DNA of 64,000 bases from NCBI RefSeq assembly GCF_004115085.1, contig NZ_QXJP01000003.1, positions 62,001 to 126,000 of the forward strand, read 5' to 3'. Numbering within the stretch: position 1 is the stretch's first letter; each line of letters opens with the position of its first letter. Origin of the DNA: Longirhabdus pacifica. GTDB lineage: Bacteria > Bacillota > Bacilli > Paenibacillales > DSM-105158. The position numbers and the translations under genes are program-made. Shown piece after piece: positions 8,330 through 17,551 of the stretch. A model generated the notes under the pieces. The model was not told the DNA's origin and did not search any database. It saw nothing but the letters and a program-made list of their open reading frames with translations.

Positions 8330-9615
8330 ACGTTGTCACTCTCCTTATCTCGCAGGAAATAAATCGTATCCAATTCGACTTTTTTAGCTACATGCTGGAT
8401 ATGCTCCGCTTCAATTCCTTCCAATTGCTCAATCAACTGATGTTTGTTTCGTTCTTTGCCTGCGATAATTTGATTGTAGTCGTAACTGATGCTTGAAAAT
8501 GCAGCGTCATCTAATTCGTTAATCTGATTACGAATCATCGCTTTTGTCTGCTCCAATTCATTTGATGAAATCTCTCCATTTCGCATCAATTCCAACTGCT
8601 GCTTCATAATGTTGATGACCTGATCTACTTTATGTATCTCAATGCCAGATTGAATCGTTATAATTCCTTTTATGCCGTCTAATTTAGAACTTGCATAGTA
8701 AGCCAAGCTTTCTTTTTCCCTAACATTGACAAACAATTTAGAGTGGGGATAAGATCCAAGCACTCCATTGTACATCAACAAAGCAGGATAATCTTTATCA
8801 GCATAAGTAACTGGTACGTGAAGACCGATGTTAAGCTTGCCTTGTGTCACTTCCAATTGGTCTACAATCATTTGCTCTTTATTTCTATTCTTCACATAAG
8901 GGTGAGCATGAAATGGTGTGTTTATTTCTGCTCTATCCATAGTTAAGTATTGTTTAGCTAAAGAAGTTACCTTATCTGTCGTTGTATCCCCAACGACATA
9001 AATGTCTATCGAGCAAGTCTCAATCAGTTGCCTGTAAGCTTCGTACAAATTGTGGGGATCAATGTGATCTAAATCTTCCAGTTTACCCAAAGCAGTGAAT
9101 CTATAGGGCTCATCTTTACACATTTCTTCTAAGCATCGCTGTTCTGCGTATCGCGTTTTGTTGTTTACAACGGCTTGCAGCTTTTTTTGTAACGTTAATT
9201 TTTCTGTGTCTACGTATTCTTGTTTAAATACCCCTTGTTCTGTATACGGTTCTGTAATAAGTTCACTTAAAAAACGAAATGACGCTTCTAACATATTGTT
9301 TTGGTTCTCTTGAATGAACGCTTCATGAATGGTATCTAATTTAATCTGCATCACTTGATAGTTGCCTCTTTTAAAAACATCAAAAGCAAACCCCGTTCCA
9401 TACAGATGATCTAAGTGTTTACGCAATTGATCTGTTTGAGGAAATCGTTTTGTCCCTCTGCGCAAAACATGCGGAATAAGCGCTGTTTTGGTTACCTCTT
9501 GTTCACATAATGGGACCGCTAAAAGTGCTGTCATCGTATACGTTTTAAACTGAGTGGTTGGCTTTACATGAATTCTCATGTTGTTATACTCTCTTCTTTC
9601 AAACCCAGCAGACAT
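8326..9615 (-). CDS. ymfF: M16-family peptidase-like protein YmfF (non-catalytic partner)
   Basis: M16 fold protein of 429 aa without the zinc motif: the equivalent N-terminal region reads LIPHVLRRGTKRFPQTDQL. The C-terminal half keeps the family pattern (LLMYNGVLGSYPHSKLFVNV, then REKESLAYYASSKLDG). It probably forms a heterodimer with YmfH. A very strong GGAGGAGGGG site supports the ATG at 9615; a later ATG (MRIHVKPTTQ) with a weaker site is possible. First gene of the operon, with a sigma-A promoter upstream. Confidence 0.9.
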   Translation of the reverse strand: MSAGFERREYNNMRIHVKPTTQFKTYTMTALLAVPLCEQEVTKTALIPHVLRRGTKRFPQTDQLRKHLDHLYGTGFAFDVFKRGNYQVMQIKLDTIHEAFIQENQNNMLEASFRFLSELITEPYTEQGVFKQEYVDTEKLTLQKKLQAVVNNKTRYAEQRCLEEMCKDEPYRFTALGKLEDLDHIDPHNLYEAYRQLIETCSIDIYVVGDTTTDKVTSLAKQYLTMDRAEINTPFHAHPYVKNRNKEQMIVDQLEVTQGKLNIGLHVPVTYADKDYPALLMYNGVLGSYPHSKLFVNVREKESLAYYASSKLDGIKGIITIQSGIEIHKVDQVINIMKQQLELMRNGEISSNELEQTKAMIRNQINELDDAAFSSISYDYNQIIAGKERNKHQLIEQLEGIEAEHIQHVAKKVELDTIYFLRDKESDNV

Positions 9616-9663
9616 ACTTTATCCCCTCCTCCTGTTCACATATAAATGCTCACTACTCCTGCT

Positions 9664-9692
9664 ATTTTAACCCAATGTTTGGATATTCACAA
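9664..9692 (-). promoter_or_regulatory. sigma-A promoter of the ymfF-ymfH-ymfI operon
   Basis: TTGTGA, 17-base spacer, TAAAAT on the minus strand, about 50 bases upstream of the ymfF start. Confidence 0.6.
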
Positions 9693-9720
9693 ACATCAAC
9701 AACACAAATGTAAAACCATT

Positions 9721-10452
9721 CTATTTACAAAATATATGTTTGCCAATTCGTTTTATTTGTGGCCGAGTCCAAATCCATGGCGAAGTCGCGGTATCTGGAT
9801 TAAAATAATATATCGCATCTCCTGAAGGATCTAGACCACTTAAAGCATCTCTTACTGCTCTGTATGAAGTTTGATTCGGTGTTAAATATATTTGGCCATC
9901 TGCCACTGCTGTGAACGCACGTGGTTGAAAAATAACATCAGAAACGGTGTTCGGAAATAACTCCGACTGCACTCTATTGATGATCACCGCAGCAACAGCA
10001 ATTTGCCCTTCATAAGGCTCCCCTCTTGCTTCTCCATGTACCGCATTTGCCATTAGCTTCATGTCATTTTCAGATAGAGGCAGCATCTTAGTTGAGGGAT
10101 AGCTCATGATTTTTTCTGTCGTATCCTTCGCCGTAGGTCTCCATTTCTTCGTCGCTTCCCATAACTTTAATTTTGTTTTACTACCAGCGATGCCATCCGC
10201 TTTCAAGCCAAAAGCATATTGAAAGTTTTTCAAAGCTTGCAATGTCAAATTACCAAACTGTCCATCCACCTCACTGTAATAGTAGCCTAAAAACTTTAAT
10301 CTCCCTTGCAGCTCATCTACATCCTTGCCACTCGACCCATATTTAATGGTTTGGTTGCTAAAAGCCTCGATATTTTTATCTGGTTGTAAGTCTAATGCAA
10401 AAAATAAAGCTACAACAATAAAACAGGTGACAATCACTATTCTCACATTCAT
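9721..10452 (-). CDS. sleB: SleB-like spore cortex-lytic enzyme (peptidoglycan-binding + hydrolase_2)
   Basis: Likely exported hydrolase that degrades spore cortex peptidoglycan during germination. The 243 aa begin with a hydrophobic signal/anchor (MNVRIVIVTCFIVVALFFAL). A peptidoglycan-binding domain follows at about residues 40-100 (GSSGKDVDELQGRLKFLGYY, then GQFGNLTLQALKNFQ). The hydrolase_2 domain starts at AVHGEARGEPYEGQIAVAAV, where the second glutamate is the expected catalytic acid, and ends IKRIGKHIFCK. A TTG two codons upstream is too close to AAGGG, so ATG 10452 is preferred. In B. subtilis sleB is paired with ypeB elsewhere; no ypeB is seen here. A sigma-G-like promoter precedes it. 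Confidence 0.87.
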   Translation of the reverse strand: MNVRIVIVTCFIVVALFFALDLQPDKNIEAFSNQTIKYGSSGKDVDELQGRLKFLGYYYSEVDGQFGNLTLQALKNFQYAFGLKADGIAGSKTKLKLWEATKKWRPTAKDTTEKIMSYPSTKMLPLSENDMKLMANAVHGEARGEPYEGQIAVAAVIINRVQSELFPNTVSDVIFQPRAFTAVADGQIYLTPNQTSYRAVRDALSGLDPSGDAIYYFNPDTATSPWIWTRPQIKRIGKHIFCK

Positions 10453-10488
10453 CGACAATTTTCCCTTTCTTCATCGTAGATTTATGAG

Positions 10489-10518
10489 TATTTTGTGATA
10501 AGTCACCTGTACCTATTC
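10489..10518 (-). promoter_or_regulatory. putative sigma-G promoter of the sleB-like gene
   Basis: GAATA, 18-base spacer, CAAAATA on the minus strand. The -35 fits the sigma-G GHATR pattern fully and the -10 differs from CATWHTA at one position. The downstream gene is the kind expected in the forespore regulon. Confidence 0.5.
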
Positions 10519-10528
10519 ATGTATTCAT

Positions 10529-13183
10529 TTAACTTTCTTCTTTTGTGTTTTCTTCGTATTGTAAGAGAGTTAGCAACACTTCACGCGGTTTACTTCCTTC
10601 GTACGGCCCTACAATTCCTCTATTTTCCATACTATCGATCAATCGAGCAGCTCTCGTGTACCCTACTCTCATTCTTCTTTGTAACAGCGAAACAGAAGCT
10701 TGCTTTGCTTCTAATACGATGCGAACCGCTTGATCGAATAATTCATCTTCAAATTCTTCTTTTTCTTCTTGCTTCACTTCGGTAATGTGAAACTCAGAAG
10801 TTTCTTCATAATCTGCTTTGCCCTGTTCTAGTACAAAGTGAACCACTTTCTCCACTTCTTCATCAGAAAGGAAAGCACCTTGTACTCGAATAGGCTTGGA
10901 AGCACCAACAGGTAAAAATAGCATATCTCCTCTTCCTAACAATTTCTCTGCTCCAATGGAATCCAAAATCGTTCTGGAGTCTACTTGAGAGGAGACACCA
11001 AAAGCAATTCTTGATGGAATATTGGCTTTAATTACACCTGTAATAACATCTACGGATGGGCGCTGCGTCGCTATAATCAAATGTATTCCCGCTGCTCTCG
11101 CCATTTGAGCAAGTCTACATATCGCATCCTCTACATCATTTGCTGCTACCATCATCAAGTCTGCGAGCTCGTCAACAATGACGACAATATAAGGCAATGG
11201 TTTTTCTCCTGTTTCCTCTCCAACCTTTTTCACATGTGCATTATAGCCTTCAATGTTTCTCGTCCCTGATTTCGAAAATTGTTCATACCGTTTTTCCATC
11301 TCTTTTACTACTTTACGAAGAGCAAGAGACGCTTTCTTTGGATCTGTTACAACTGGCGCAAGCAAATGTGGGATACCGTTGTACATATTTAACTCTACCA
11401 TTTTGGGGTCCACCATCAGTAACCTTACTTCCTCTGGCTTCGCTTTATATAAAATACTAGTAATAATCCCGTTTATACAAACAGACTTACCAGAGCCTGT
11501 TGCACCTGCTACGAGTAGATGTGGCATTTTTGCTAAATTTGCAATGATCGGCTGCCCAGAAATATCTCTACCAAATGCAATGGATAGTTTAGCATCTGAT
11601 TTTTGAAATTCGTTCGTTTCCATGACTTCTCTCATCGTTACAATTGATACTTCACTATTAGGAACTTCAATACCAATGGCAGATTTGCCTGGTATAGGCG
11701 CTTCCATGCGGATACCTTTTGCAGCTAAAGCAAGCGCAATGTCATCCGTTAAACTGACAATTTTACTTACTTTCACCCCTATATCAGGCTGTATCTCATA
11801 TCTTGTTACAGAAGGGCCTCTAACTACTTCTAACACTTTGGCTCTAACACCGAAACTTTCGAACGTCGCTTCTAATTTTCTAGCATTAGCTTTATAATTT
11901 AAGCTATTTCCTCTAGCTGTGTTTTGCAATTGATTCAGTAGATCAATAGAAGGCATTTTATATGGCTTTACGACTTTATTTGTTGTTGCCGATTCAGGCA
12001 AAACTTCATCTGTTTCCGTAAGAGAAGGATCTAGTTGTTCTGTGTGTATGGTTACTTCGTTTTCCTGCTCAGCTTGTTCAGGGGATACGTTCATCGTTTC
12101 CTGGTTGCTGCTATGTGAGTTACCGGTATCGTTATCCTCAATATTCTGTTGAAAATCAAAAAACAGTGGTGATCCTGTCTTGCCATTGTCCTCATTCAAA
12201 TCTACTTCTTGTTGTTGTGACTGTTCACGCTGTAAATCCGACTTGCCTTCTCGTCGATAAACAACTTGCTCATTTTCACTATCTACACTATGGTTTCCAA
12301 CTAATACGTCTCCGTCCAATTCATGATCTTCATCAAATTCATGTTCTGCATGAGTAGAAGATGTAGCACTAGATTCTTTTTTGAACAACTGAAAAAAAGA
12401 AGGAAGCTTTTTACTTTTGGTACTCTGTTTGTTACTCGGTTTATATGACTCTTCTTCAATCTCTAATAAATGCTCATCTTCATCTAAGTAAGAATCGGTC
12501 TGCAAAGATGGTTTATTTCGAATAGAACCGCGAAGTTCAGATATTTTAGCCATGAATCTCTTCATGAACGGGGTGATTTTCGTTTTGCTAATACGTAAAA
12601 TATCTTGAAAAGTTAAATTCGTAATACATATAAAAGAGATAATAAAGAGAGAGAATACAACTAACTTTGTTCCTAATAAATCAAATAGCAAATAAGTGAT
12701 AGCGAATAAAAACGCGCCTATTTGTCCACCACCAAGTTCTTGCTTAAACGCGTTGTCACTTATCTCTTGTCCCAATTGTAAAGTGACGTTATTCCAAGGT
12801 TGCTGAATAATATTGGAAAATGATAGTTTTTCTCCTGTTATTGCTGTAATGGATTGTTGACCTTCAAACCAAAAAATATGACTGGTTAACAGCAACCCCA
12901 TGCATAGCAATGCGACGCCTGTCGTTCGATAAGACCAGTGTTTAGGCCATTTTCTCCTTAATATTAAATATAACCCTATGTATAACCCTATTAGTGGAAA
13001 TATGAAATAATAGTGTCCTGCCAAAAATAATGAAATATAGCTTAATGCTCGTCCAACGGAACCAATCCCAGGGATCGATTCAGTACCAGCAATGGATATA
13101 GCAGCACTTATAATGAATAAAATACCGTAGATTTCATATTTCAAAATTTGTTTCATATTTTTCTTTTTTCGTCGTCTAGTCAA
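10529..13183 (-). CDS. spoIIIE: DNA translocase FtsK/SpoIIIE
   Basis: Septum-anchored DNA pump that moves the chromosome into the forespore and clears DNA from division septa. The 884 aa begin with a basic stretch and about four membrane helices up to residue ~190. A long acidic, low-complexity linker (about 230-410) follows, then the RecA-like motor with Walker A GATGSGKS near residue 545 and Walker [16 protein letters not shown]-terminal winged-helix gamma domain ([20 protein letters not shown]) completes the protein. The start is a TTG (MTRRRKKK) six bases after GGAGGTG; the next ATG is ten codons in. It has its own promoter and follows the ylzJ terminator. Confidence 0.96.
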   Translation of the reverse strand: MTRRRKKKNMKQILKYEIYGILFIISAAISIAGTESIPGIGSVGRALSYISLFLAGHYYFIFPLIGLYIGLYLILRRKWPKHWSYRTTGVALLCMGLLLTSHIFWFEGQQSITAITGEKLSFSNIIQQPWNNVTLQLGQEISDNAFKQELGGGQIGAFLFAITYLLFDLLGTKLVVFSLFIISFICITNLTFQDILRISKTKITPFMKRFMAKISELRGSIRNKPSLQTDSYLDEDEHLLEIEEESYKPSNKQSTKSKKLPSFFQLFKKESSATSSTHAEHEFDEDHELDGDVLVGNHSVDSENEQVVYRREGKSDLQREQSQQQEVDLNEDNGKTGSPLFFDFQQNIEDNDTGNSHSSNQETMNVSPEQAEQENEVTIHTEQLDPSLTETDEVLPESATTNKVVKPYKMPSIDLLNQLQNTARGNSLNYKANARKLEATFESFGVRAKVLEVVRGPSVTRYEIQPDIGVKVSKIVSLTDDIALALAAKGIRMEAPIPGKSAIGIEVPNSEVSIVTMREVMETNEFQKSDAKLSIAFGRDISGQPIIANLAKMPHLLVAGATGSGKSVCINGIITSILYKAKPEEVRLLMVDPKMVELNMYNGIPHLLAPVVTDPKKASLALRKVVKEMEKRYEQFSKSGTRNIEGYNAHVKKVGEETGEKPLPYIVVIVDELADLMMVAANDVEDAICRLAQMARAAGIHLIIATQRPSVDVITGVIKANIPSRIAFGVSSQVDSRTILDSIGAEKLLGRGDMLFLPVGASKPIRVQGAFLSDEEVEKVVHFVLEQGKADYEETSEFHITEVKQEEKEEFEDELFDQAVRIVLEAKQASVSLLQRRMRVGYTRAARLIDSMENRGIVGPYEGSKPREVLLTLLQYEENTKEES

Positions 13184-13201
13184 GTTCCCACCTCCAGTGC
13201 A

Positions 13202-13232
13202 ATTATATCATAATTATTTGGAATGCATACAA
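13202..13232 (-). promoter_or_regulatory. extended -10 promoter of spoIIIE
   Basis: Minus-strand TGATATAAT is an extended -10 (TGnTATAAT). A weak -35 TTGTAT lies 19 bases upstream. It lies between the preceding terminator and the spoIIIE start. Confidence 0.6.
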
Positions 13233-13242
13233 ATGGAAGATT

Positions 13243-13275
13243 TAAAAAAGAGACATCTTATGTCATGATGTCTCT
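13243..13275 (-). terminator. intrinsic terminator after tepA-ylzJ
   Basis: Perfect 9-bp stem AGAGACATC/GATGTCTCT with a 9-base loop, followed on the minus strand by six T residues. Confidence 0.88.
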
Positions 13276-13322
13276 TCTTGTTGTCATATCGAATATCCTT
13301 TTGTGTACGTTGTATTTTTGTT

Positions 13323-13547
13323 TCAGGTAGATATAAAAGGCTGCATGGTGATGACTTGTCCAGGTGCGTATTTTTCATTTAAAAAAAGCTGAGGGTCTGC
13401 ACTAATCAACCTCACAATTTTAGCTTGCATACCATCCATAGGTTGCACTTCCATCGTAATACCATCTACCACCATTTCTTGTGTTCGATTTACTTTATCT
13501 ATGTTCTCATAAATAATTTCTTGTGGAATGGTGGAGTACATAATCAT
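13323..13547 (-). CDS. ylzJ: YlzJ-like small protein
   Basis: 74-aa protein conserved after tepA in Bacillales, function unknown. It starts [15 protein letters not shown] and ends [10 protein letters not shown]. The start overlaps the tepA stop by four bases, indicating translational coupling, and a strong terminator follows. Confidence 0.8.
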   Translation of the reverse strand: MIMYSTIPQEIIYENIDKVNRTQEMVVDGITMEVQPMDGMQAKIVRLISADPQLFLNEKYAPGQVITMQPFIST

Positions 13548-14302
13548 TGTATCATTCCACCTCCCATTTTACTTTTGTGTTCTGCAATCATGCGATTTAA
13601 TTCCCTTATCGCTTCACCTAATCCCCCTACCATATCAATTAACCCATACTTTACCGCATCACTTCCGATAACATTTGTCCCAATGTCCCTCGTCAGTTCG
13701 CCTGTTTTAAACATGAGGTCTTTAAACAACTCTTCAGATATGTTGGAGTGTGCTGTTACAAAACGAACGACTCTTTCCTGCATCTTATCTAAATACTCAA
13801 ACGTTTGTGGTACGCCAATGACGAGTCCATTCAATCGAATCGGATGGATGGTCATGGTCGCTGTCTCTGCGATAATAGACATATCAGAGGAAACAGCAAT
13901 CGGTACACCAATACTATGACCACCACCAAGTACAATGGTTACGGTAGGTTTTGAAATGGACGCAATCATCTCGGAAATTGCTAGCCCTGCTTCAACGTCT
14001 CCTCCTACTGTATTTAGTATGATGAGAATCCCTTCAATTTTCGGATTCGTTTCCGCTGCTACCAATTGTGGGATAATATGCTCATATTTCGTCGTCTTAT
14101 TTTGTGGTGGCAAGACGATATGTCCTTCTACTTGACCTATAATCGTGACACAATGAATATTGGAATCCATCTGTGGTAAATTCGTTTGTCCAAATGTCTC
14201 TATGTTTTCAGCAACTGGATTTTTCTTTTCCATTGGTGGGGTTTGGGGTTGTACAGGTGGCGCATTGGGTGGTGTAGGCTGTTGCTCTTCTTGTTTATAC
14301 AT
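13544..14302 (-). CDS. tepA: ClpP-class serine peptidase TepA
   Basis: SDH/ClpP-fold protease of 252 aa. After a proline/glutamine-rich N-terminus, the ClpP fold begins near residue 50. The nucleophile region [15 protein letters not shown] (Ser near residue 130) and the [14 protein letters not shown] segment with the probable catalytic histidine are both present. TepA of B. subtilis was described as translocation-enhancing and is associated with sporulation; the substrate is not evident. It is co-transcribed with ylzJ. The upstream gap contains an inverted repeat but no clear promoter. Confidence 0.9.
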   Translation of the reverse strand: MYKQEEQQPTPPNAPPVQPQTPPMEKKNPVAENIETFGQTNLPQMDSNIHCVTIIGQVEGHIVLPPQNKTTKYEHIIPQLVAAETNPKIEGILIILNTVGGDVEAGLAISEMIASISKPTVTIVLGGGHSIGVPIAVSSDMSIIAETATMTIHPIRLNGLVIGVPQTFEYLDKMQERVVRFVTAHSNISEELFKDLMFKTGELTRDIGTNVIGSDAVKYGLIDMVGGLGEAIRELNRMIAEHKSKMGGGMIQ

Positions 14303-14330
14303 GAAATGATCCCTGCCTTCGATGGTAGTC

Positions 14331-14368
14331 CTATTTACTGAATGTTACTGTTTTATACAGGTAAATAG
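14331..14368. repeat. inverted repeat upstream of tepA
   Basis: Perfect 8-bp arms CTATTTAC and GTAAATAG separated by 22 bases, 29 bases upstream of the tepA start. It could be a protein binding site or a weak leader hairpin. Confidence 0.45.
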
Positions 14369-14443
14369 ATCATTTCTAGTTTGCTTTAAATATATGTTTT
14401 TTATACATGAATGAAACTTAAATAAATGAAGAGTTATTAAACA

Positions 14444-14476
14444 TAATAAAAGCTGCTGGCGTTAAGCCAAGCAGCT
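14444..14476 (-). terminator. intrinsic terminator after RNase J
   Basis: Minus-strand stem AGCTGCTTGGC / GCCAGCAGCT (one bulged T) with a TTAAC loop, followed by TTTATT, about 40 bases past the RNase J stop. Confidence 0.8.
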
Positions 14477-14513
14477 ATATACTCTGGTTAGGTTTTTTAA
14501 GTGACTGACTTTA

Positions 14514-16190
14514 TTATACTTCCATGATAATAGGTAATATCATCGGTCTTCTTCTAGTTTGTTCATACAAAAATCGTCCTAAAGATTCTTTAACATGATT
14601 TTTCAACGATGCCCATTCGTTTACATTTTCGTTCATCAATTTTGTTAACGTATTCGATACAATTTTATTTGCCTCATCCATTAAATCTTCGGATTCTCTA
14701 ACGTAAACAAATCCACGAGAAATAATGTCAGGTCCAGACAATACTTTGCCTTCTTGCTTACTCAACGTCACAACGACAACAAGAATTCCATCTTGGGATA
14801 GTAATTTTCTATCTCTGAGTACAATATTGCCCACATCACCAACGCCTAATCCATCAATTAGGACGTTACCTGCTTGCACTTTTGCACCTTTACGAGCAGT
14901 TCCATTTTGCAGTTCTACCGTATCACCATTATCACATATAAAAATGTGTTCTGGATCAATACCCATTTGTTCTGCTAGAAGCCCGTGATGTCTTAACATG
15001 CGATATTCACCATGAATAGGAATGAAATATTTCGGACGCAGTAAGTTTAACATTAGCTTTAACTCTTCTTGACTACCATGTCCAGACACGTGTACACCTG
15101 ATACACTTCCTGGACCGTATATGACATTAGCGCCTAATCTATATAATTCATCTACAACACGACCAACAAACTTCTCATTACCAGGGATCGGTGTTGCAGC
15201 AATAACAACAGTATCACCAGGCAGTATGTCAACTTTACGATGAGTGGATCTTGCCATTCTCGTTAAAGCAGACATAGGTTCTCCTTGACTTCCTGTGGAA
15301 AGAACCACCACTTGGTTTGCAGGTAACTTATTTACTTCATCAGGTTCAATCAACATTCCCTCTGGAAAATTCAAGTATCCGAGTTCTGTTGCAATATTGA
15401 TGTTGTTTACCATGCTACGACCCATAACCGTAATTTTACGGTTTGTTTTATATGCTGCATCAAAGACTTGTTGAATACGATGAATATTGGATGCAAATGT
15501 AGCAACGACAACTCTCTGCTCAGCTTTGTGGAATACTTCTTCTAATTCCACTCCCACTGTTTTTTCAGATGGAGTAAAACCTGGACGTTCTGCATTAGTA
15601 CTATCAGACAATAATGCAACAACACCCTTGCTTCCAATCTCAGCCATCACATGAAAATCAGATTGCTGCATATCCACAGGGGTATGATCAAATTTAAAGT
15701 CCCCAGTGTGTACAACAAGACCTTCTGGTGTATCAATACATACTCCTACTGAATCTGGAATACTGTGGTTCGTTCTGAAGAACGTCGCTGTCAATTTTCC
15801 TAACTTTACATTTGATTTTTCATCAATAAGAATCCGCTTTGTATCGCCTAAGATACCAGCTTCTTTTAATTTGTTATCAATTAATCCTAATGTTAACTTC
15901 GTAGCATACACGGGCATGTTCACTTGCTTAAGCACATAGGATAATCCACCAATATGGTCTTCATGACCATGTGTAATCAATACCCCTCTGATCTTCTCTT
16001 TGTTTTCAATTAAGTAAGAGATGTCTGGTATGACTACGTCTACTCCTAACATTTCCTCCTCAGGAAATTTCAGACCACAATCAACAATAACAATATCATT
16101 TCCACATTGAACTACATACATATTTTTACCAATTTCACCTACGCCGCCCAAGGCAAAAATGGTTACTTTCTCATTAACTTTTTTAGCCAA
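14514..16190 (-). CDS. rnj: Ribonuclease J (metallo-beta-lactamase/beta-CASP)
   Basis: 5'-exo/endoribonuclease for mRNA decay and rRNA maturation. The 558 aa begin with the beta-lactamase core carrying an intact HGHEDHIGG zinc motif (His74, His76, Asp78, His79), then SDSTNAERPGF and the beta-CASP region, with HVSGHGSQEELKLML and FIPIHGEYRM downstream. It occupies the position of B. subtilis rnjB (ymfA), but the fully conserved metal ligands mean it could be the main J1-type enzyme; a paralogue elsewhere cannot be excluded. The start is TTG (MAKKVNEK), ten bases after AGGAGG. The upstream gap has two promoter candidates and a long leader. Confidence 0.93.
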   Translation of the reverse strand: MAKKVNEKVTIFALGGVGEIGKNMYVVQCGNDIVIVDCGLKFPEEEMLGVDVVIPDISYLIENKEKIRGVLITHGHEDHIGGLSYVLKQVNMPVYATKLTLGLIDNKLKEAGILGDTKRILIDEKSNVKLGKLTATFFRTNHSIPDSVGVCIDTPEGLVVHTGDFKFDHTPVDMQQSDFHVMAEIGSKGVVALLSDSTNAERPGFTPSEKTVGVELEEVFHKAEQRVVVATFASNIHRIQQVFDAAYKTNRKITVMGRSMVNNINIATELGYLNFPEGMLIEPDEVNKLPANQVVVLSTGSQGEPMSALTRMARSTHRKVDILPGDTVVIAATPIPGNEKFVGRVVDELYRLGANVIYGPGSVSGVHVSGHGSQEELKLMLNLLRPKYFIPIHGEYRMLRHHGLLAEQMGIDPEHIFICDNGDTVELQNGTARKGAKVQAGNVLIDGLGVGDVGNIVLRDRKLLSQDGILVVVVTLSKQEGKVLSGPDIISRGFVYVRESEDLMDEANKIVSNTLTKLMNENVNEWASLKNHVKESLGRFLYEQTRRRPMILPIIMEV

Positions 16191-16279
16191 CCTAATTAAA
16201 CCTCCTGTACATTTTGTTGCGACGATTTTCGCTTTACAAACTAAATGAATAAAAAACCGTACCCAGTCACTTGTATTTC

Positions 16280-16309
16280 ATTATACACGATAAAAAAGCA
16301 TTTGCACAA
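16280..16309 (-). promoter_or_regulatory. proximal sigma-A promoter of RNase J
   Basis: TTGTGC, 18-base spacer, TATAAT on the minus strand, about 90 bases upstream of the RNase J start. Confidence 0.65.
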
Positions 16310-16529
16310 GGGATGATCTATCATGTTATTTTGCTAACGCTGTATGAGCAGTGTACACGCACACTAAAATATGGTTTATACTTTGCTCTCTCAACATTTA
16401 ACGTATTATGTATAGCATTCCCAAACTTAACTTACCACATCCATACTAAGCAAAAAATGAGTAGTTCCCTTGATTCACTTATACTACGATGTAGTCTTTT
16501 TTCATCATCTTCTAAAAATGATTGTCCCT

Positions 16530-16558
16530 ATAATAATATATCTGGTTATCCTATACAA
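16530..16558 (-). promoter_or_regulatory. distal sigma-A promoter candidate upstream of RNase J
   Basis: TTGTAT, 17-base spacer, TATTAT, beginning 8 bases past the dapA terminator. Transcription from here would give a leader of about 330 bases. The stretch 16310-16529 holds no supported ORF; the only frames seen are under 25 codons and lack ribosome binding sites. Confidence 0.45.
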
Positions 16559-16565
16559 TGCAACA

Positions 16566-16617
16566 CAAAAAACCCATCATAATCCATTACTAAGTTTAAA
16601 AATGAGATCATGACGGG
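16566..16617 (-). terminator. intrinsic terminator after dapA
   Basis: 12-bp stem with two G-T pairs (minus strand CCCGTCATGATC and GATTATGATGGG), followed by six T residues. It ends the dapG-dapA transcript. Confidence 0.8.
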
Positions 16618-16640
16618 ATGTTTGTGGTTTATTTTAAACT

Positions 16641-17513
16641 CTATTTCATCTTTAAACTGTCAATAATGACTTTTCGATCTTCTTCGTTGACTGGAATTAA
16701 TGGTAATCTAACACTACCTGGGTTTAACCCTGCTAATGATAATGCATATTTTACCGGACCAGGTGAAGGACTAATGAACATGGATTCATACACAGGCAAT
16801 AAATCATAATGAATGCTGGCTGCTTTTTCATGATTTCCATCTAACCAGTATTGCACCATTTCACTAAGTTCTTTGCCAACAACATGGCTTACTACACTGA
16901 CAAAACCGTATCCACCTACCGCCAACATAGGTAAATTTAAGTCGTCGACACCACTATAGATCTTAAAGTCATTTGATGTGCCAGCAGCGATTTTCGACAC
17001 GATGGTCAAATCTCCTGCTGCTTCCTTCGTACATACGATATTATCAACTTCAGACAAGCGAATCGTCGTTTCCGGTGCTATCGATACTCCGGTTCTAGCA
17101 GGAACATTATACATCATAATAGGTAACGACGTGGACTCCGCCACTGCCTTGTAATGATGGTAAATTCCATCTTGATTTGGCCTATTGTAGTACGGACATA
17201 CGATAAGCAAACCATCCACTTCTGCAAGTTCTGCTTTTTTAGAGAACTCTATCGTTTTGTTCGTATCGTTACAGCCTGTACCTGCAATAATCTTGCAACG
17301 ACCATTTGCTACTTGTTTTGCATAATGAAACAAGTCTAATTTCTCTTCTTCCGATAGCGTAGGCGATTCACCTGTTGTACCGCTAATGACAAGTCCATCT
17401 GCTTTCTGTTCTTCAATTAAATAATCAATCAGTTTTTTCGTTTGTTCCCAATCAATTTCCAGTTCATCATTGAATGGAGTAACCATTGCCGTAATGATTC
17501 TTCCAAAATCCAT
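16641..17513 (-). CDS. dapA: 4-hydroxy-tetrahydrodipicolinate synthase
   Basis: Condenses aspartate semialdehyde with pyruvate, the branch point to diaminopimelate, lysine and dipicolinate. The 290 aa equal the usual length. The GTTGESPTLSEEEK motif, the Tyr in MMYNVPARTG and the Schiff-base Lys in CTKEAAGD are present. The frame can start three codons earlier (17522), but that ATG abuts AAAGGAG; ATG 17513 (MDFGRIITAMVTPF) has nine-base spacing and the family N-terminus. It follows dapG, and the product feeds DpaA/DpaB during sporulation. Confidence 0.96.
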   Translation of the reverse strand: MDFGRIITAMVTPFNDELEIDWEQTKKLIDYLIEEQKADGLVISGTTGESPTLSEEEKLDLFHYAKQVANGRCKIIAGTGCNDTNKTIEFSKKAELAEVDGLLIVCPYYNRPNQDGIYHHYKAVAESTSLPIMMYNVPARTGVSIAPETTIRLSEVDNIVCTKEAAGDLTIVSKIAAGTSNDFKIYSGVDDLNLPMLAVGGYGFVSVVSHVVGKELSEMVQYWLDGNHEKAASIHYDLLPVYESMFISPSPGPVKYALSLAGLNPGSVRLPLIPVNEEDRKVIIDSLKMK

Positions 17514-17551
17514 GTTTTTCATCTCCTTTTGTTGAAATTAAAGAGAAATCT

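Noticed and set aside
16483-16502. Plus-strand hairpin ACTAC/GTAGT followed by a T-run
   Set aside because: Only a 5-bp stem and no plus-strand gene upstream to terminate.
16271-16582. Plus-strand open frame of 103 codons in the RNase J-dapA gap
   Set aside because: No convincing ribosome binding site, unusual composition, and it runs through the promoters and the dapA terminator of the minus strand.
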